Below, piece after piece: positions 59,853-64,000 of a stretch of 64,000 nucleotides of DNA. Position 1 is the stretch's first letter. Each line of letters begins with the position of its first letter. The notes under the pieces are model-generated. The model saw nothing but the letters and a program-made list of their open reading frames with translations. It made no database searches and was not told the origin of the DNA. A program made the position numbers and the translations under genes. The DNA comes from Candidatus Koribacter versatilis Ellin345 (GTDB lineage Bacteria > Acidobacteriota > Terriglobia > Terriglobales > Acidobacteriaceae): positions 558,001 to 622,000 of the forward strand of contig NC_008009.1 of assembly GCF_000014005.1 (NCBI RefSeq), read 5' to 3'.

Positions 59853-60902
59853 TCAATCGCGTAATAGGCAGCACACTTGGGCGATTGGACGAGAAGGTTG
59901 TGAAATGTGCGAGTTCTCGCAAAATTTCACCCAGTGTTCCACCCCGAGCACGTCGAGATAGTGAAGCTCCCCGAAAATCGCGAGGTAGTTTTTGTCGGAC
60001 GCGAAATCCAGAGCCTCTGCTTGCGAGAGTGGAGGAGTCATGAATTTATGCCCGGAAATTTTCGTTCTGGGGAGGCTCATTTCGCTAGCATCGGATGGGT
60101 AAATAATGGCCGCAGTGACCTGAAGCGTACTGCGGACTTTGAAATCCGCCTTGTTGAACTCAGCTCCGCGCCATTGTTCTTCAGTTGGAGCGGTTCCCAA
60201 ATCTATGAGTGGACGCGTCGGAACATCCGGCTCTTTGCCCATTGGGATCAAATCGACAAGAATGGTTCCCTTCATCCGAAGCAGTGGGGTTTTCCCTATA
60301 TTCGAGAATCTTACTGGCACGAAAATTGGCTGACCACTGGTAAGACTAAAGCTCCGTTTTACGTCGGTACCGATGACGCTCTCGGGAATGGGAATCCCTC
60401 CAAAACCGACTTTCAGCCAAGCTCTCTGGTCAATTTGCATCGCTTGACGCGACAGACGAAGCTGATCGACTCCTTGAGCAGCGGTAGTCACGATGCTCGC
60501 ACTCTGGTTGAGGCTCTGATTGTGAGTGTCCCACCACAGGCAGAAGGTAACAATGGTGTAGACCGCAACAATAGCAATCGTCCACAACTCAAGTCGAACT
60601 TTGCGATCCTCTCTTTTCTTTTGATCACCGGATTCGGATTTTATGGATTCTATCGTTTCGGATGGTATTTGGAGCGTGTTGGTGAGAACTGGAGGGTTGT
60701 TATTGGCTTCTATTTGAGCCTTGGAGGATTCTGTTATGGCGTCTGCATGATTCTTCACTTCATTTCGAATCATTTCTAACTGTGTGCGGACAAGCTCAGT
60801 CAGACGGCGATATTGCCAAGGGAACATATAATTGTGCGTTATGAAGGCCGAAAAAGAATACACCGAGGGAGCGCAGGCCGCAGCCAATTTCAACAAGGCC
60901 AT
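59853..60902 (-). CDS. Membrane protein of unknown function
   Basis: 349 residues from ATG 60902, which has an excellent AGAGGAGAG site; an in-frame start 13 codons upstream lacks one. Residues ~1-25 are hydrophobic, ~25-85 look helical and charged, a second span lies near 108-125 (LWTIAIVAVYTIVTFCLWW), and the rest is a beta-rich extracytoplasmic domain (PVRFSNIGKTPLLRMKGTI). Base composition is less GC-rich than the neighbours. I know similar unnamed proteins from Acidobacteriota but cannot assign a role. Confidence 0.65.
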   Translation of the reverse strand: MALLKLAAACAPSVYSFSAFITHNYMFPWQYRRLTELVRTQLEMIRNEVKNHADAITESSKAQIEANNNPPVLTNTLQIPSETIESIKSESGDQKKREDRKVRLELWTIAIVAVYTIVTFCLWWDTHNQSLNQSASIVTTAAQGVDQLRLSRQAMQIDQRAWLKVGFGGIPIPESVIGTDVKRSFSLTSGQPIFVPVRFSNIGKTPLLRMKGTILVDLIPMGKEPDVPTRPLIDLGTAPTEEQWRGAEFNKADFKVRSTLQVTAAIIYPSDASEMSLPRTKISGHKFMTPPLSQAEALDFASDKNYLAIFGELHYLDVLGVEHWVKFCENSHISQPSRPIAQVCCLLRD

Positions 60903-61016
60903 GACGGCTCTCCTCTGTTCCGATTTTCTCCTATAATCCACTCACGACCAACAGAAACGCATATGGCGGGGGCCCACGGCGGGTGGCCCACCCAAGCATG
61001 TTCTCGATCTCTGGGT

Positions 61017-61063
61017 GCCCCATTCTAGCGATTCACGTTTTTTGTGAAGCGCTAGGGTGGGGC
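61017..61063. repeat. Long GCCCCA hairpin, copy 1
   Basis: GCCCCATTCTAGCGATTCAC pairs with GTGAAGCGCTAGGGTGGGGC around a seven-base T-rich loop; about 19 pairs with a few mismatches. Confidence 0.7.
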
Positions 61064-61103
61064 GGTTCGTGGATGAAGTCGGAGACTCTTTCCCGAACAA
61101 AAT

Positions 61104-61154
61104 GCCCCACCCTAAGATTTCGCTCAAAGGCGGAGCGAAATCTTAGAATGGGGC
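61104..61154. repeat. Long GCCCCA hairpin, copy 2
   Basis: GCCCCACCCTAAGATTTCGC TC pairs with GAGCGAAATCTTAGAATGGGGC, about 20 pairs. The outer bases match copy 1 and the terminator at 58592; the inner stem is different but still pairs. Confidence 0.7.
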
Positions 61155-61443
61155 ACCTGTCTGAAAGACGTATTACCCATCAGTTAACAAAATCTTTCCA
61201 CTTTCCCTGTACCACCTTTGCGGCAAATTCGACGACTCGAACATTTTTCTGGCTCCAGGGTCACGTTTTAGGGCATTTGGAGAAAAAGATTAGGGGTCAA
61301 AACCGTCAATTTTCCGACCGCGTCCAGACCCGTCCGCTGCAAATACCCGCTAAATAAGCACTTAGAAAAAGTTGTTTACCAATTTCTAACTTCGGGTTTT
61401 ACCGTAAGTTTTCCTGGTTTCTTGCCTGTAACCTGGTACGCGG

Positions 61444-62028
61444 CTACTCCACGGGAGTGTAGTAATTCTCTCCCGCGCACCCACGACACAACGTGCGCCC
61501 ATCGCGAATCACTTCGCGATGGTAGTTAATCCCTTCGCCGCACTGATCGCAAGCAATGCGCTCGCCCTTGAATCCCGGCATCTCCTGCGGCCCCACTTCG
61601 ACGGAGACCCATTGCATCGTGAAGAGATCCTCATCGCTGAGCTCGCGATACGCGAGCATTTGCTGCGCATTTTTATTGTCGAGTTCAGGATGCAGCTGCC
61701 GCGCCAATTCCTTCGACGACTCACGCGCCGCCACGCGAACCGCGCGCCCCGCCTCAAGATCCACGAAGGTCGCTGCCATCTTGCCCCAGTCGCGAAACTT
61801 CAAAGCCCGCTTCCCAAGCCGACATCCAGTGACCACGCCGATCGCATCGGTCGCGCAGCGATCGATCTCAACATAGGTCACAAGCCGCTTGCGATCGCGT
61901 CCGCGCGGATCTTCGATGCCAAGCTTCTGCATTCCGCACAGCGCCATGCGCACCCCAAGCACCTGCCCGGCGCAGAGGTGTCCGTGGGCCAGCTTCGCTT
62001 CTTCAAGTAGCTCGTCGAGCGTCTTCAT
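61444..62028 (-). CDS. FmdE-family protein
   Basis: 194 residues. HGHLCAGQVLGVRMA, RCATDAIGVVTGCRLGKR and a C-terminal zinc ribbon (CDQCGEGINYHREV; CRGCAGENYY) match the FmdE family, first named for formylmethanofuran dehydrogenase operons but widespread in bacteria without methanogenesis. A molybdopterin-related role is suspected for the family. It follows the 220-residue secreted protein by nine bases and is probably cotranscribed with it. Confidence 0.85.
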   Translation of the reverse strand: MKTLDELLEEAKLAHGHLCAGQVLGVRMALCGMQKLGIEDPRGRDRKRLVTYVEIDRCATDAIGVVTGCRLGKRALKFRDWGKMAATFVDLEAGRAVRVAARESSKELARQLHPELDNKNAQQMLAYRELSDEDLFTMQWVSVEVGPQEMPGFKGERIACDQCGEGINYHREVIRDGRTLCRGCAGENYYTPVE

Positions 62029-62037
62029 TCCGGCATC

Positions 62038-62700
62038 TTACTCGTCGTCGTTGCTGTCTGTCGCGATATCGGTGGCGTGACCAAAAACCGTATAGCTCGC
62101 CTTGGGATATTTCTTGGGAAAGAAGGTGACCTTCGACGGGCTGCGCTCCCACTGCGGCGCGTCGCAATCTGCGTCCGGAGAATCGGCCTGGCTGGCCGGC
62201 CCGAGCTCTTTTCGAAGCACTGCTTTCTTGCGGCCGATCTGCGCGACGACTGCATACAGAGTTTCCCCGTTATCCGAGATGCCGCAATAGGCGGCGTAGT
62301 CGCGGTACCAGCTCACCGACGAATAAAACGGGTCGAACTCCGGCAGCTTGATGGTGGTGATGTGCGCGTTGGTGCGGTCCACCAGCAGCCACGCGCCGCG
62401 CTGCCACTTCCAGTGCGGAGACTTTGTGTCTTCGGGAAGATTGTCATTCAGCCGGTAGGCCTTGCGGGCAACGAAGAGGCGGTCGGTGATGTCGTGGGTT
62501 TCGCCGGTGGTGAACTCCTTGAGGGCGCCGTCCACGTAGAGACCGCGGACTTTCATGTCCATGGTTTTGTCTTCGGTGGGGCCGAGGAAGAGCTTGACCG
62601 TCATGGGTTTGCCGAAGGTGATGACCTTCGGCTTGCCCGCCGCCGATGCGAGTCCGGTGAACATAACCGCGAACTGGAGGAGTGCGATACATCTGCGCAT
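62038..62700 (-). CDS. Secreted protein of unknown function
   Basis: 220 residues with a signal peptide (cut near ASAAG). The mature part has KPMTVKLFLGPTEDKTMDMKVRGLYVDG and WKWQRGAWLLVDRTNAHITTIKLPEFDPFYSSVSWYRDYAAYCG, suggesting a beta-rich periplasmic protein. I do not recognise a family. It diverges from the HD-GYP gene and precedes fmdE. Confidence 0.7.
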   Translation of the reverse strand: MRRCIALLQFAVMFTGLASAAGKPKVITFGKPMTVKLFLGPTEDKTMDMKVRGLYVDGALKEFTTGETHDITDRLFVARKAYRLNDNLPEDTKSPHWKWQRGAWLLVDRTNAHITTIKLPEFDPFYSSVSWYRDYAAYCGISDNGETLYAVVAQIGRKKAVLRKELGPASQADSPDADCDAPQWERSPSKVTFFPKKYPKASYTVFGHATDIATDSNDDE

Positions 62701-62793
62701 ACTACGAGGCTAAGCCCGCAAGCGCCCGCACTTCAACCGAAACCCGCTCCCGGCGCGATACAACCAATCCAGAGCAGAACCCTTCGTAAAGAC

Positions 62794-63777
62794 GTGACCC
62801 ACGAATTTCCCGCGAAACGTTCCCAGCACATCCTGGTGGTTGACGACTCGCCTGAGCTTGCCATGCTCATGCAGGAGCTGCTGGCTGCGCATGGCTACCT
62901 GGTGCAGCTTGCCTATAGCGCAGCCGAGGCGGAGCGGGAAATTGCGGGGCGTCCGCCGGACCTGATCTTGCTGGATGTGCAGATGCCGGGCAAGAACGGC
63001 TACGACCTTTGCCGTGAGCTGAAGGACAATCCGGAGACGCGCCTGATCCCTATAGTGATGATTACCGGGCTTACCGATCGCGAGAACCGGATCAGGGGCA
63101 TAGAATCCGGCGCCGATGAATTTCTGAACAAGCCGATTTTTCCGGAAGAACTGTTTGCGCGGGTGAAGTCGCTATTGCGGCTGAAGGAGTTTACCGACGA
63201 ACTCGACAACGCGGAGGCAGTGTTGTGCACCCTCGGGTTGAGCGTGGAGGCGCGTGATCCTTATACGGAAGGGCACTGTGAGCGGCTTTCACAATACGCG
63301 AGCGAACTCGGTGCGTTCCTGCGGATGGGCGCCGATGCAATCCTTGCGCTGAAGCGCGGCGGATACCTGCACGATCTCGGCAAGATCGCGATTCCGGACG
63401 AGATCCTGAAGAAGGGATCCGATCTGACTGCAGATGAGTGGTCGATCATGCGGCAGCACCCGATCATCGGGGAGCGCATTTGTCAGCCGCTGCGTTCGCT
63501 GCGAAAAGTACTGCCGATCATTCGCCACCATCATGAACATTGGGATGGGAGCGGGTATCCAGACCAGTTGGTGGGGCTTGAGATTCCGCTGCTGGCGCGC
63601 ACGCTGCAGGTTGTGGATGTTTACGATGCATTGCGAACGGCGCGTCCTTACAAAGCGGCCCAGTCGCATGAACAGGCTCGCGAGACGATGTTGCGCGAGG
63701 CGGAGCGTGGCAGGTGGGACCGCGAACTTGTGCGCGCCATGTTCGCCATGCTGACTGAGCGGCGAAAGGCCGCTTGA
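62794..63777 (+). CDS. Response regulator with HD-GYP phosphodiesterase domain
   Basis: 327 residues. The receiver domain (~12-125) has the acidic pair in VVDDSPE and Asp61 in LLDVQMPG. The HD-GYP domain follows with His193-Asp194 (YLHDLGKIAIPDEIL), RHHHEHWDGSGYP and VVDVYDALRTARPYK. It should degrade cyclic di-GMP under phosphorylation control. The GTG at 62794 is the best start, as the frame upstream runs antisense through the secreted-protein gene. The ribosome site is weak. Confidence 0.9.
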   Translation: MTHEFPAKRSQHILVVDDSPELAMLMQELLAAHGYLVQLAYSAAEAEREIAGRPPDLILLDVQMPGKNGYDLCRELKDNPETRLIPIVMITGLTDRENRIRGIESGADEFLNKPIFPEELFARVKSLLRLKEFTDELDNAEAVLCTLGLSVEARDPYTEGHCERLSQYASELGAFLRMGADAILALKRGGYLHDLGKIAIPDEILKKGSDLTADEWSIMRQHPIIGERICQPLRSLRKVLPIIRHHHEHWDGSGYPDQLVGLEIPLLARTLQVVDVYDALRTARPYKAAQSHEQARETMLREAERGRWDRELVRAMFAMLTERRKAA

Positions 63778-63879
63778 AGCATTTCGAAAAGAAGAATTGG
63801 GCTGCTTACAACTGATTTAGAATGGCTTGGCGTCTAACAAGCTGCATACAAATTGAGCCGTTCCCAGCCCTAGACGCCC

Positions 63880-64000
63880 ATGGAATACGTGTCCTACAGC
63901 ATTGTCATCCCCGCCTATAACGAAAGCGATCGCATCCAGGAATCGCTGACGAAGATTGTTGCCTTTCTTGCTGAGCAGAGCTGGACGGCCGAGGTCCTGG
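63880..64000 (+). CDS. Glycosyltransferase family 2, N-terminal part
   Basis: The window ends 40 codons into the gene. MEYVSYSIVIPAYNESDRIQ is the classic start of a GT-A glycosyltransferase, most like dolichyl-phosphate/polyprenyl-phosphate sugar transferases. Nothing more can be said from the visible part. Confidence 0.75.
   Translation, partial: MEYVSYSIVIPAYNESDRIQESLTKIVAFLAEQSWTAEVL

Larger units (their letters stand above)
60903..61443. other. Intergenic region with two long hairpins
   Basis: 541 bases with no supported gene. Two long stem-loops lie at 61017-61063 and 61104-61154. The AT-richer stretch 61165-61440 shows nothing recognisable. Confidence 0.55.

Noticed and set aside
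60983-61357. 124-codon open frame across the long hairpins
   Set aside because: It reads through both inverted repeats and has no coding character.
1-64000. Search by eye for tRNA genes
   Set aside because: No T-arm consensus with a matching acceptor stem was found in intergenic DNA; a covariance search would be needed to exclude tRNAs fully.

Overview
The window looks like a chromosomal segment of an Acidobacteriota bacterium, probably Koribacter/Terriglobia-like. This is inferred from the gene mix (S9 peptidase, CHASE2 kinase with FecR, complete ISC operon) and from the many short GC-rich intergenic repeats, including several 'tgtcatcc...gaaggatctg' copies. Coding density is high, with many 1-4 base overlaps. 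No rRNA, tRNA, CRISPR array or insertion sequence was recognised.

0.7-20.9 kb (+): a lipid/polyketide locus. It encodes a membrane Fe-S oxidoreductase of the HdrD/CCG type, EtfB, EtfA, a large acyl-CoA dehydrogenase, a 2772-residue KS-AT-KS-ACPx3-KR-DH synthase resembling PUFA synthases, a single-chain biotin-dependent acyl-CoA carboxylase built like eukaryotic acetyl-CoA carboxylase, and a 4'-phosphopantetheinyl transferase. The carboxylase could supply the extender, the synthase build a chain, the transferase prime the carriers, and the dehydrogenase/Etf/Fe-S proteins move electrons to or from the quinone pool. All three carrier motifs have Thr where Ser normally carries the cofactor.

21.3-35.3 kb: an eight-gene (-) strand cluster that I read as a regulated electron conduit. 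It runs sigma-54 response regulator, CHASE2 histidine kinase, FecR-domain protein, 23-heme cytochrome, 31-heme cytochrome, outer-membrane barrel, secreted protein and b-type-cytochrome-like membrane protein. A ferredoxin/flavin oxidoreductase diverges from it.

35.7-41.8 kb (-): iscR-iscS-iscU-iscA-hscB-hscA-fdx-iscX. HscB has a eukaryote-like N-terminal tetracysteine motif.

42.4-58.6 kb: mostly housekeeping and secreted proteins (transglutaminase-like protein, response regulator, alpha/beta hydrolase, S9 peptidase, DoxX, MBL hydrolase, TsaD, cardiolipin-synthase-like protein, EEP nuclease, CCA-adding enzyme, DciA-like protein, GatC, DUF5076-like protein, GatA), separated by REP-like hairpin repeats.

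58.6-64 kb: a repeat-rich, gene-poor stretch holds a frameshifted membrane gene and an unrecognised membrane protein. After it come FmdE, a secreted protein, a REC/HD-GYP protein and the start of a glycosyltransferase.
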